This document shows, piece after piece, positions 33,964 to 42,509 of a DNA stretch of 64,000 nt. This stretch comes from Acidobacteriota bacterium (lineage in GTDB: Bacteria > Acidobacteriota > Vicinamibacteria > Vicinamibacterales > JAKQTR01): positions 1 through 64,000 of the forward strand of contig JAPKZO010000002.1 in NCBI GenBank assembly GCA_026393755.1. The letters are read 5' to 3'. Made by a program: the position numbers and the translations under genes. How positions within the stretch are numbered: the stretch's first letter is position 1; each line of letters opens with the position of its first letter. Under the pieces are notes generated by a model. The model saw only the letters and a program-made list of their open reading frames with translations. It ran no database searches and was not told the DNA's origin.

Positions 33964-35340
33964 CTACAACCAGTCCAGCGCGACTCCGATGTGGCTGGCA
34001 ATTGCCCGGGCCTGCTCGGTGCCATCGGCGACCAGATCCCCCGGCCACGGCGGGTGTGGATTCTGCTCGGATCGGCGTGTGCGTTCGAGCAACGCCTCAT
34101 AGTCCTGCGCCATGATCTCGATCGTGTGGTGCCGGCTCCAGTACCGCCTCGCCGCGCTGCCGAGTTTTTCGCGAAGCTGACGGCTTTCGGCCAGCCGACG
34201 GATCGCAAGCCTCAGCATGGGCACTTCGTCGGTCAACTCGACGACGAACGCAATCGGTTCGCGATCCTTGAGCGGCCGGTCACCCACGGCCAGCGTGTCC
34301 ATCGACTGCGGGTCGATGGCGGGCACGTCTGTCAGATGCGCCAGGCCGCTGATCACGGTGGGCTTGCCCGCCGCCAGACAGCGAAGCCACGCCGCGGATG
34401 TCTCCCGGCCCGTCGGCCAGCGGAGGCATAGACATGCGTCAGCCAGCGCCAGATACCGTCCCAACTCGCTGTTCGGCACGTAGCCAGTGACAACGACGCG
34501 GTCGGCCACTCCGTTCACCGCCGCATCGCGGAGGACATCGTAGTAGTCGGCCGTCGCGCCGACGCACAGGAGCCAGGGATCCTGAGCACATCCCGACGCG
34601 ACGACCTGGCCGAGCGCCTTGACGATCGCCGGAAGCCGTTTCTCGGGCGTTGCGCGTCCGAATGCGACAAACACCACGGCCTGCTCCGGAATACCCAGCG
34701 TCGCCCGCAGGCCGTCGATTCGGCCGGCCTCTCCCACCGTCAGATCCCGGACGCCCTGCCGAATCGGGACGATCGTCGCCCCCGCATGCTTCTCTGACAG
34801 TTCTTCGGCCAGCAGTTGATTGTGGACTGCCGCGACGCGGGCCGCCTCGATCGGAATTCTGACCATGGGATGATCGTAGTACATCGAGCCGATCGCCTCT
34901 CCCATTCCGCAGATCACCACTTCGTGCAGCGCGCGGGGGGCTTGCGGATGACAGTACGAGAACTCCGCGCGGTACTGGTCGAGGCGACCCCTGTCAATGA
35001 GGTTCCCGGCCCGTGCCTGATGCAACTGCCCGTCATGGATCACGGCCAGCCCTGGGTATCGCACCATGTACGGCCAGATGTAGTCGTGGCAACGCTCGTT
35101 TCCCAACTGGTAGACGCACGCCGCAAACGGCTCCGTGGCGTGGCGCCAGGGGAAGTCGTGGGCGCCGCGGACCAGTACGCCCGCGACGGGGTCGGTTCCC
35201 GCCGCGCCGCGTCGGCGGTCCCCGTCGTCGACAAACGCCTCGATCTGGTGACGGGATGCCAGTTGCGGGAGAAGCTCCGCGCAGTAGGCGGCAATTCCCG
35301 ACCGATCCGGCGGCAGAGGACTGAACCACGCAACGCGCAT
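33964..35340 (-). CDS. Glycosyltransferase (GT4-like)
   Basis: This 458-residue GT-B fold protein begins MRVAWFSPLPPDRSGIAAYC. The C-terminal donor domain has VFVAFGRATPEKRLPAIVKAL, VVTGYVPNSELGRYLALADACLCLRWPTGRETSAAWLRCLAAGKPTV and a terminal helix region. It lies directly upstream of the methyltransferase and probably acts in the same glycan pathway. ATG 35340 is preferred to a GTG four codons earlier. Confidence 0.9.
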   Translation of the reverse strand: MRVAWFSPLPPDRSGIAAYCAELLPQLASRHQIEAFVDDGDRRRGAAGTDPVAGVLVRGAHDFPWRHATEPFAACVYQLGNERCHDYIWPYMVRYPGLAVIHDGQLHQARAGNLIDRGRLDQYRAEFSYCHPQAPRALHEVVICGMGEAIGSMYYDHPMVRIPIEAARVAAVHNQLLAEELSEKHAGATIVPIRQGVRDLTVGEAGRIDGLRATLGIPEQAVVFVAFGRATPEKRLPAIVKALGQVVASGCAQDPWLLCVGATADYYDVLRDAAVNGVADRVVVTGYVPNSELGRYLALADACLCLRWPTGRETSAAWLRCLAAGKPTVISGLAHLTDVPAIDPQSMDTLAVGDRPLKDREPIAFVVELTDEVPMLRLAIRRLAESRQLREKLGSAARRYWSRHHTIEIMAQDYEALLERTRRSEQNPHPPWPGDLVADGTEQARAIASHIGVALDWL

Positions 35341-35452
35341 AGGCCCTATCACCGTAGCACGAGTTTATCTTGCCCACGCTCCCTCAGGACCCTTTCTCCC
35401 TCTCCTCGCGCCTTGCCGATCGGGCGCCTCGACGCCCAAGATGCCAAACCTA

Positions 35453-35482
35453 TTGCCGCCAGGGTCCTTCGTCCGCTAGCAT
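35453..35482 (+). promoter_or_regulatory. Candidate promoter of the nuo operon
   Basis: TTGCCG (35453-35458) and TAGCAT (35477-35482), spaced by 18 bp, lie directly upstream of nuoA. The predicted transcript start is within a few bases of ATG 35494, so the leader is minimal. Confidence 0.5.
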
Positions 35483-35493
35483 GAATGCGACTT

Positions 35494-35853
35494 ATGCAGG
35501 GCTGGCTGTCGATTGTCCTTCTGGCTCTCCTGGGCGTGGCGTTCGCCCTGGGGTCGATCATCATGGCGAGGCTGTTCGGGCCGCGCCATCCGACCGCCGA
35601 GAAGGAGGCGCCGTACGAGTGCGGGATGCCGCCGGTTGGCGACGCGCGGGAACGCCACTCGGTGAAGTTCTACCTCGTGGCGATGATCTTCCTGCTGTTC
35701 GACATCGAGGTGGCGTTCCTGTATCCCTGGGCGATGGCGCTGCGCGATTTGCGATGGGCCGGGTTTGTCCAGGTGCTGGTGTTTTTCGCGATTCTCGTGG
35801 CCGGCTACACCTATGTGTGGAAAAAGGGCGCGCTGAAGTGGGACAGGCCCTGA
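35494..35853 (+). CDS. nuoA: NADH-quinone oxidoreductase subunit A
   Basis: This 119-residue membrane subunit of complex I has three helices, the loop [25 protein letters not shown] with its conserved Cys, and [15 protein letters not shown]. First gene of the nuo operon. ATG 35494 is favoured over ATG 35485 because the latter would lie two bases from the -10. Confidence 0.96.
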   Translation: MQGWLSIVLLALLGVAFALGSIIMARLFGPRHPTAEKEAPYECGMPPVGDARERHSVKFYLVAMIFLLFDIEVAFLYPWAMALRDLRWAGFVQVLVFFAILVAGYTYVWKKGALKWDRP

Positions 35854-35865
35854 GATGAGACCCCG

Positions 35866-36345
<480 letters not shown>

Positions 36346-36356
36346 TCGTCAGGTCC

Positions 36357-36908
36357 ATGGATTCACGCGCCATTGTCGCTGCCCTGGAGACTCTTGTGCC
36401 CGGCGCCCGCGTCGAGGCCGTCGCCGCCATCGATCAGCCGACCGTGCTGGTGGGCGCCGAATCGCTGGTCGCCGTGTGCACAGCGTTGCGCGACGCGCCG
36501 GAATTCCGCTTCGCCGCCCTGGTCGACATCGTCGGCGTCGACATGATGCCGAGAGTGCCGAGATTCGACGTCAACTACAGCCTCGTGGCCACCACCGTGG
36601 TCGCGAGACTGCGCGTCAAAGTGCAAGTGGACGGCGAGACCCCCAGGCTCCCAACGGTGGTGGGCGTCTGGCCAGCCGCTGGATTCCTGGAGCGCGAGGT
36701 CTGGGACCTGCTGGGCGTGACGTTTGACGGACACCCTGACCTGCGGCGGTTGCTGACGCCGGACGACTGGACAGGGCATCCGCTCCGCAAGGACTATCCG
36801 GTGCAGATCGACGCTCCCGTCAAGGTGCACGAGCCGCTGCAGATGACCGAGGAGCAGTTCCGCGCCAACATCCGGAACGACCGGCAGACTCGAAAGGGCG
36901 GGGCATGA
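36357..36908 (+). CDS. nuoC: NADH-quinone oxidoreductase subunit C
   Basis: This 183-residue peripheral-arm subunit of the 30-kDa family has [13 protein letters not shown], a central RLRVKVQV, and the conserved [34 protein letters not shown] with [11 protein letters not shown]. Separate from nuoD here. Its stop overlaps gmhA (ATGA). Confidence 0.96.
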   Translation: MDSRAIVAALETLVPGARVEAVAAIDQPTVLVGAESLVAVCTALRDAPEFRFAALVDIVGVDMMPRVPRFDVNYSLVATTVVARLRVKVQVDGETPRLPTVVGVWPAAGFLEREVWDLLGVTFDGHPDLRRLLTPDDWTGHPLRKDYPVQIDAPVKVHEPLQMTEEQFRANIRNDRQTRKGGA

Positions 36909-37489
36909 CGGCCAGCGAGTTCGCCGAGGTCGTCTCGCGGACGCTCACTGCGGCCGTCCGGCTGCATGAGCAGGCCCGGACCTCGTCTGTCGACGCGACC
37001 GTGGCGGCCACTGTGGCGATCGTGGCGTCGCTTCGCAGCGGCGGGAAGATCCTCGTGTGCGGCAACGGAGGCAGCGCCTCGGACGCCCAGCATGTCGCGG
37101 CCGAACTGGTGGGGCGCTTCGAGCGGGAGCGGCCCGCGCTGCCGGCGATCGCGCTGACCACGGACACGAGCATCCTGACGGCGATCGGCAACGACTACGG
37201 TTTCGATCGGGTGTTTGCGAGACAGGTCGAGGCGGTGGGCCGCGCTGGAGACGTCCTGCTCGGTATCTCGACCAGCGGCGGGTCGCCGAACGTGCTCGAG
37301 GCAATCGGCGCGGCGAAATCGCGAGGCCTCACCACAGTCGCCCTCACCGGCCGCGACGGCGGAGTCGTGGGCGCGGCGGCTGATATCCACATCAACGTGC
37401 CGTCGCCGTCGACCGCGCGCGTGCAGGAAGTGCACCGGACGCTGCTGCACGCGATGTGCGAACTGGTCGAACGGGAGCTGTATGCCTGA
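36905..37489 (+). CDS. gmhA: Phosphoheptose isomerase embedded in the nuo operon
   Basis: This 194-residue SIS-domain enzyme converts sedoheptulose 7-phosphate to D-glycero-D-manno-heptose 7-phosphate. Diagnostic parts are [42 protein letters not shown] and [14 protein letters not shown], with [18 protein letters not shown] at the end. It overlaps nuoC by four bases and nuoD by eight, so it is cotranscribed and probably translationally coupled with complex I genes. The rest of the heptose pathway lies at 18.9-19.9 kb and 54.8-55.7 kb. Confidence 0.95.
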   Translation: MTASEFAEVVSRTLTAAVRLHEQARTSSVDATVAATVAIVASLRSGGKILVCGNGGSASDAQHVAAELVGRFERERPALPAIALTTDTSILTAIGNDYGFDRVFARQVEAVGRAGDVLLGISTSGGSPNVLEAIGAAKSRGLTTVALTGRDGGVVGAAADIHINVPSPSTARVQEVHRTLLHAMCELVERELYA

Positions 37490-38663
37490 TCTTCGCACCG
37501 AGATCCTGACCGTCAACATGGGGCCGCAGCACCCCAGCACGCACGGCGTGCTGCGGCTGGTGCTGGAGCTCGACGGCGAGACGGTGCTGTCGGTGCTGCC
37601 GACAATCGGCTACCTGCACACCGGCATCGAGAAGACGATGGAGCAGAAGAAGTGGCAGCAGGTCGTGCCGCTGGTCGAGCGGATGGACTACCTCAGCTCC
37701 CACTCGAATACGTTGAGCTACGTGCTGGCGGTCGAGAAGCTGCTGGGCCTCGAGATGCCGGAGCGCGTGCAGTGGATTCGCGTCCTGCTGGTCGAACTGC
37801 AGCGCATCAACAGCCATCTGGTCTGGCTTGGCACGCACGTGATGGACCTGGGCGCCATCACCGTGATGCTCTACACGTTCCGCGAGCGCGAACTGATCCT
37901 CAACGTCAACGAATTGATTGCCGGATTCCGGATGTTCCCGAGCTACATCCGCGTGGGCGGATTGCGGGAGGATCTGCCGGACGGGTTCCACGCCGCGGTA
38001 CGAAGCATCCTCGATCTGATGCCAGGCAAGATTGACGAGTACGAGGACCTGCTCACCAAAAACCAGATCTTCATCAATCGCACGCGCGGCGTCGGCACGC
38101 TGTCGAAGGCCGACGCGCTGGCGTGGGGGCTGGTCGGGCCGATGGCCCGCGGATCCGGCGACACCTACGACGTGCGGAAGGCCTTCCCGTATTCCGGATA
38201 CGACACATTTGAGTTCGACGTGCCGATTGGCGCCAGCGGCGACGTGTTCGACCGCTTCCTGATTCGCGTCGACGAGATGCGGCAGAGTGTGCGGATCTGC
38301 CGGCAAGCGATCGACCGCATCAGCCCGCGCGGCATCTTCGCGGCCGGCGATCCGCGGGTGACGCCGCCGCCCAAGGACAAGGTCTACGCCGAGATGGAAG
38401 CGCTCATCCAGCACTTTCTGATCTACTCGCAGGGATTCACGGTGCCGGCCGGCGAGGCGTACGTGCCGGTGGAGGGACCGCGCGGCGAGCACGGCTGCCA
38501 CGTCGTGTCGGATGGCGGCAACCGGCCGTGGCGCGTCAAGATGCGGTCGCCGTCGCTGATGGCCTGTCAGGCCATCGAGGCGATGGCCAAAGGCGGCCTG
38601 ATTTCGGATCTCGTCGCCGTGATTGGATCGAGCGACGTCATCATGGGAGACGTGGACCGGTGA
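37482..38663 (+). CDS. nuoD: NADH-quinone oxidoreductase subunit D
   Basis: This 393-residue 49-kDa subunit shapes the quinone pocket with NuoB. It has [16 protein letters not shown] (quinone-site His), [25 protein letters not shown]-like [13 protein letters not shown], and [18 protein letters not shown] lies inside gmhA. The C-terminus [13 protein letters not shown] is the usual ending. Confidence 0.97.
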   Translation: MPDLRTEILTVNMGPQHPSTHGVLRLVLELDGETVLSVLPTIGYLHTGIEKTMEQKKWQQVVPLVERMDYLSSHSNTLSYVLAVEKLLGLEMPERVQWIRVLLVELQRINSHLVWLGTHVMDLGAITVMLYTFRERELILNVNELIAGFRMFPSYIRVGGLREDLPDGFHAAVRSILDLMPGKIDEYEDLLTKNQIFINRTRGVGTLSKADALAWGLVGPMARGSGDTYDVRKAFPYSGYDTFEFDVPIGASGDVFDRFLIRVDEMRQSVRICRQAIDRISPRGIFAAGDPRVTPPPKDKVYAEMEALIQHFLIYSQGFTVPAGEAYVPVEGPRGEHGCHVVSDGGNRPWRVKMRSPSLMACQAIEAMAKGGLISDLVAVIGSSDVIMGDVDR

Positions 38664-39262
38664 CCTTTCACCCGAGCATGCCGTACGACACCGGGCTTCA
38701 CAAGTCGGAGCGCCGGCTGCCCGAACAGGGTGAGCCATTCGCCTTCACGGCCGAGAACCGGGCGCGCCTCGAGGAGATCGCCGGGCGCTATCCGCCCGAG
38801 CGACGCCGATCGGCCTTGCTGCCGGCGCTGTACCTGGTGCAGCGCCAGCAGGGGTACATTTCCGGGCACGCGATGGCGCACGTGGCAGAGGCGATCGGCG
38901 TCACGCCGGCCGAGGTCGAGGACGTCGTGTCGTATTACGCGATGTTCTATTCGCAGCCGGTCGGCAAGTACGTACTCCAGGTATGCCGGACGCTCTCGTG
39001 CGCGCTCAATGGCGCGGAGCGGGTGACCGAGGCGCTCTCGGCCAAGCTTGGCATCAAACCCGGCGAGACCGATGCGACGGGCCTATTCACGCTGATGGAA
39101 GTGGAGTGTCTGGGCGCCTGCGATCGGGCGCCGGTCGTCATGGTGAACGACCACTGGCACGAGTGTCTCCAGCCCGGAGATGCCGCGAAACTGGTCGACG
39201 ATCTGCGCGCGAAAGGGCCGGACGCGGTGACGGGATGCCATTTGTGTATGGAGAAGAAGTAG
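38660..39262 (+). CDS. nuoE: NADH-quinone oxidoreductase subunit E
   Basis: This 200-residue 24-kDa subunit binds a [2Fe-2S] cluster through CRTLSC and ECLGACD; the helical YLVQRQQGYIS and VVSYYAMFYSQPVG regions are typical. GTG 38660 overlaps the nuoD stop; ATG 38678 is an alternative. It ends with an unusual extra CHLCMEKK tail containing CxxC. Confidence 0.95.
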   Translation: MTFHPSMPYDTGLHKSERRLPEQGEPFAFTAENRARLEEIAGRYPPERRRSALLPALYLVQRQQGYISGHAMAHVAEAIGVTPAEVEDVVSYYAMFYSQPVGKYVLQVCRTLSCALNGAERVTEALSAKLGIKPGETDATGLFTLMEVECLGACDRAPVVMVNDHWHECLQPGDAAKLVDDLRAKGPDAVTGCHLCMEKK

Positions 39263-39310
39263 TCGGTAGTCAGTAGACCGTAGAAGCAAGAAGCAGGAAA
39301 TTAGGCGTAG

Positions 39311-39330
39311 GGGCACGACATGTCGTGTCC
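39311..39330. repeat. 20-bp palindrome between nuoE and nuoF
   Basis: GGGCACGACATGTCGTGTCC is self-complementary but for one pair and is related to the palindromes at 28901 and 28971. It lies in the only sizeable gap (91 bp) inside the nuo operon. Confidence 0.75.
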
Positions 39331-39353
39331 GAAAGCGTCAGTTCATCGTGCGT

Positions 39354-40649
39354 ATGTTTGAACCAGTCCTCACCAGTTTCGTCCGCGAGCCGAACAGCTT
39401 CACGCTCGACGTGGCGCTCCGGCACGGGGCCTACGAGGGGCTGCGCGAGGCGCTCGCCATGGCGCCCGCCCAGGTTATCGAGATCGTGAAGGCCTCGGGG
39501 CTGCGCGGCCGCGGCGGAGCGGGTTTTCCGGCCGGCATGAAGTGGGGCTTCGTGCCGAAGGATTCCCCGAAGCCCAAGTACGTGTGCTGCAACGCGGACG
39601 AGAGTGAGCCCGGCACGTTCAAAGACCACGTGCTGATGGAGCGCAACCCGCATCTGGTCCTCGAGGGCTGCGCCATCAGTTGCTTCGCCATCGGCGCGAA
39701 GGTCTCCTACATCTACATCCGCGGCGAGTTCCACCACGTGGCAGACGTGCTCGAGTCGGCGATTGCCGAGGCCAGAGCCCGGGGCTACCTCGGGCAGAAC
39801 ATTTTCGGCAGCGGATTCGACTGCGACATCTTCGTGCACCGTGGCGCCGGTGCGTACGAGGCGGGCGAGGAGTCGGCGCTGCTCGAGTCGCTCGAGGGCA
39901 AGCGCGCTCAGCCGCGCCTGCGGCCGCCGTTCCCCGCGGTGGTGGGTCTCTACGGCTGTCCGACCGTCATCAACAACGTCGAGACGCTGGCCAACGTGCC
40001 GGCGATCATCACGAAGGGGCCCGAGTGGTTCGCCGCGCTTGGTCCCGACAAGAACGGCGGGCCGAAACTGTACTGCATCAGCGGGCACGTGGTTCGTCCC
40101 GGCGTGTACGAAGCACCGATGAGAACGACGGTCCGGCAGCTGATCAACGACTACGCCGGGGGCGTCCGGCAGGGCCGAACGCTCAAGGCGGTGATTCCGG
40201 GCGGGTCGTCCACGCCGGTGATGCTGCCCGACGCGATTGACTGCGAGGCCAGCTACGACGGCATCGCGAAAGCCGGCTCGATGCTCGGATCGGCCGCGAT
40301 GATCGTGATGGACGACACCACGTGCATGGTGTGGGCGGCGGCCAATCTGATTCATTTCTACCGCCACGAGTCGTGCGGCAAGTGCACGCCGTGCCGTGAA
40401 GGCGCCGACTGGATGCTGAAGATCCTGCTCAAGATCGAGCGGGGTGAAGGCGAAATGCGCGACCTCGAGTTGCTTCAGAGCGTGGCCGGCAACATCGCCG
40501 GCAAGACCTTGTGCCCGTTCGGCGATGCGGAAGTGGCGCCGGTGCTGAGCACGCTTCGGCATTTCCGGCACGAGTACGAGGCGCACATCCGCGAGGGACG
40601 GTGTCCGCTGCCGGCGGAGTGGCGGTGCGGAGGGGGACACGCGCGATGA
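39354..40649 (+). CDS. nuoF: NADH-quinone oxidoreductase subunit F
   Basis: This ~431-residue 51-kDa subunit holds FMN and the NADH site: LRGRGGAGFPAGMKW, CNADESEPGTFKDH, GAGAYEAGEESALLESLEG, and the [4Fe-4S] motif HESCGKCTPCREG with a later Cys in GKTLCPFGD. ATG 39354 or GTG 39348 could start it. It is followed directly by nuoH (ATGA overlap); nuoG is absent. Confidence 0.96.
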   Translation: MFEPVLTSFVREPNSFTLDVALRHGAYEGLREALAMAPAQVIEIVKASGLRGRGGAGFPAGMKWGFVPKDSPKPKYVCCNADESEPGTFKDHVLMERNPHLVLEGCAISCFAIGAKVSYIYIRGEFHHVADVLESAIAEARARGYLGQNIFGSGFDCDIFVHRGAGAYEAGEESALLESLEGKRAQPRLRPPFPAVVGLYGCPTVINNVETLANVPAIITKGPEWFAALGPDKNGGPKLYCISGHVVRPGVYEAPMRTTVRQLINDYAGGVRQGRTLKAVIPGGSSTPVMLPDAIDCEASYDGIAKAGSMLGSAAMIVMDDTTCMVWAAANLIHFYRHESCGKCTPCREGADWMLKILLKIERGEGEMRDLELLQSVAGNIAGKTLCPFGDAEVAPVLSTLRHFRHEYEAHIREGRCPLPAEWRCGGGHAR

Positions 40650-41671
40650 TCCCGCTGTATATCGCCCAGTTCGGCATCATCGTCGTCGTCTTCGGCCTGC
40701 TGCTGGTCGCGGCGGCCATCATGGTGTACTCGGAGCGCAAGGTAGCGGCCTTGATCCAGCAGCGGTATGGCCCGTACCTGGTCGGGCCCAAGGGCGTGCT
40801 CCAGCCGATTGCCGATGTCATCAAGCTGATCTTCAAGGAGACGCTGCGCCCGAAAGGGGCCGATCGCGCCCTGTTCATGCTCGCCCCCCTGATCTCGGCG
40901 ACGGCCGCATTCACCGCGTTCGCCGTCGTGCCGTTCGGGGCCGAGACGGATCTGTTCGGCCTGATCGATCACAAGATCAGCCTGCAGGTGGCTGACGTCA
41001 ACGTGGCCGTGCTCGTCCTGTTCGCGGTGACCTCGGTCAGCATCTACGGCATCGTGCTGGCCGGCTGGAGCTCCAACAGCAAGTACTCGCTGTTTGGCGC
41101 GCTGCGTTCGGCCTCGCAGATGATCAGCTACGAACTGTCGTACGGATTGTCTCTGGCCTCAGTGCTCGTCGTCGCCAACTCGCTGTCGCTCACCGAAGTG
41201 GTCAACGCACAGAGCGGCGCCTGGCTCGGGTTCATCCCGCGGTGGTTCGTCTTCCTGCAGCCGGTCGGCTTCGTGATCTTCATGATCGCGGGCGTCGCGG
41301 AGACCAACCGGGCGCCGTTCGACTTTCCGGAGGCCGAGCAGGAACTGGTCGCCGGATATCACACCGAATACAGCAGCACCCCGTTCATGATGTTCTTCCT
41401 CGCCGAGTACATCAACATGGTGACGACGGCCGCGGTGGCGACCGACCTGTTCCTGGGCGGCTGGCACGGACCCTGGCTGCCGGAATATCTCGGCTGGATC
41501 TGGTTCGTCGTCAAGATGGGCGCGATTCTGTTCTTCTACATCTGGATGCGCTGGACGCTGCCGCGCCTGCGCTACGACCAGTTGATGATTTTCGGGTGGA
41601 AGGTGATGCTGCCATTGGCCGCCCTGAACCTGATCGTGACGGCGGCGGGGGTCATCTACTTTGGGAACTGA
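40646..41671 (+). CDS. nuoH: NADH-quinone oxidoreductase subunit H
   Basis: This 341-residue membrane subunit links the quinone chamber to the proton channels. It has eight or nine helices, YSERKVAALIQQRYGP, ALRSASQMISYELSYGL, and NRAPFDFPEAEQELVAGYHTEYSS with the conserved acidic residues. It overlaps nuoF by four bases. In most operons nuoG precedes it and nuoI follows; neither is here. Confidence 0.97.
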   Translation: MIPLYIAQFGIIVVVFGLLLVAAAIMVYSERKVAALIQQRYGPYLVGPKGVLQPIADVIKLIFKETLRPKGADRALFMLAPLISATAAFTAFAVVPFGAETDLFGLIDHKISLQVADVNVAVLVLFAVTSVSIYGIVLAGWSSNSKYSLFGALRSASQMISYELSYGLSLASVLVVANSLSLTEVVNAQSGAWLGFIPRWFVFLQPVGFVIFMIAGVAETNRAPFDFPEAEQELVAGYHTEYSSTPFMMFFLAEYINMVTTAAVATDLFLGGWHGPWLPEYLGWIWFVVKMGAILFFYIWMRWTLPRLRYDQLMIFGWKVMLPLAALNLIVTAAGVIYFGN

Positions 41672-42194
41672 ACTGCTGCTCTTCTATCTGCTGGCTGGCG
41701 TGGCGGTGGCCGCGTCGCTGCTCGTGGTGCTGGGGCGCAACCCGATGCACAGCGTGCTGCTGCTGATCGTGTCGTTCGGGGCCCTGGCCGCGCTCTACAT
41801 CACGCTCGACTCGCCGTTTGCCGCGGTGATCCAGATCATCATCTACGCGGGCGCCATCATGGTGCTGTTCCTCTTCGTGGTGATGCTGCTCAACGCGCAC
41901 AAAGAGGACGAGCAGGTGGCGATTGGCGCGCCTGAGATGAAGAAGCCGCTCTACTTCGGCGCGGCGCTGGCGGTGGTGCTCGCGGCCGAACTGGTGTGGG
42001 CCCTGGCGCGCACGAGCGGGGCGCAGGATGACCTGCTGACCGGGGGCGCGGCGCCGGACGCGGCGGCAATCGGATCGGTTCGCGGGCTCGGGCAGTTGCT
42101 GTTCACCGATTACGGGTTCGCCTTCGAAGTGACGTCAATCCTGATCATCGTGGCCATGCTAGGGGCCGTGGTGCTGGCCAAGCGGGAGTTGTAG
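41661..42194 (+). CDS. nuoJ: NADH-quinone oxidoreductase subunit J
   Basis: This 177-residue membrane subunit has five helices, LGRNPMHSVLLLIVSFGALAALYI and VIQIIIYAGAIMVLFLFVVMLLN (the pi-bulge helix). A TTG start at 41661 inside nuoH gives the expected N-terminus. No nuoI separates it from nuoH. Confidence 0.94.
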   Translation: MGTELLLFYLLAGVAVAASLLVVLGRNPMHSVLLLIVSFGALAALYITLDSPFAAVIQIIIYAGAIMVLFLFVVMLLNAHKEDEQVAIGAPEMKKPLYFGAALAVVLAAELVWALARTSGAQDDLLTGGAAPDAAAIGSVRGLGQLLFTDYGFAFEVTSILIIVAMLGAVVLAKREL

Positions 42195-42198
42195 GGCG

Positions 42199-42501
42199 AT
42201 GGTGTCACTCGAACACTACCTGATCCTGTCGGCCATCCTGTTCGCCACCGGCACGGTGGGCGTCTTCCTGCGCCGAAACGTGATCACGATGCTGCTGTCG
42301 ATCGAGGTGATGCTGAACGCCGTCAATCTGGCCTTCATCGCGTTTGGCCGCACCATCGGATCGGCCGACGGCCAGGTCATCATGTTCTTCGTCGTGACCG
42401 TCGCGGCCGCCGAGGCCGCTGTCGGGCTCGCGCTGGTCATTGCGCTCTTCCGGCATCGCGAGACGCTCAATCCGGACATGTTCACCAGCTTGAAGTGGTG
42501 A
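42199..42501 (+). CDS. nuoK: NADH-quinone oxidoreductase subunit K
   Basis: This 100-residue antiporter-like subunit has three helices; the conserved membrane Glu residues lie in LLSIEVMLNAVNLAF and VAAAEAAVGLALVIALFR. Four bases after nuoJ. Confidence 0.97.
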   Translation: MVSLEHYLILSAILFATGTVGVFLRRNVITMLLSIEVMLNAVNLAFIAFGRTIGSADGQVIMFFVVTVAAAEAAVGLALVIALFRHRETLNPDMFTSLKW

Positions 42502-42509
42502 GGGGATTC

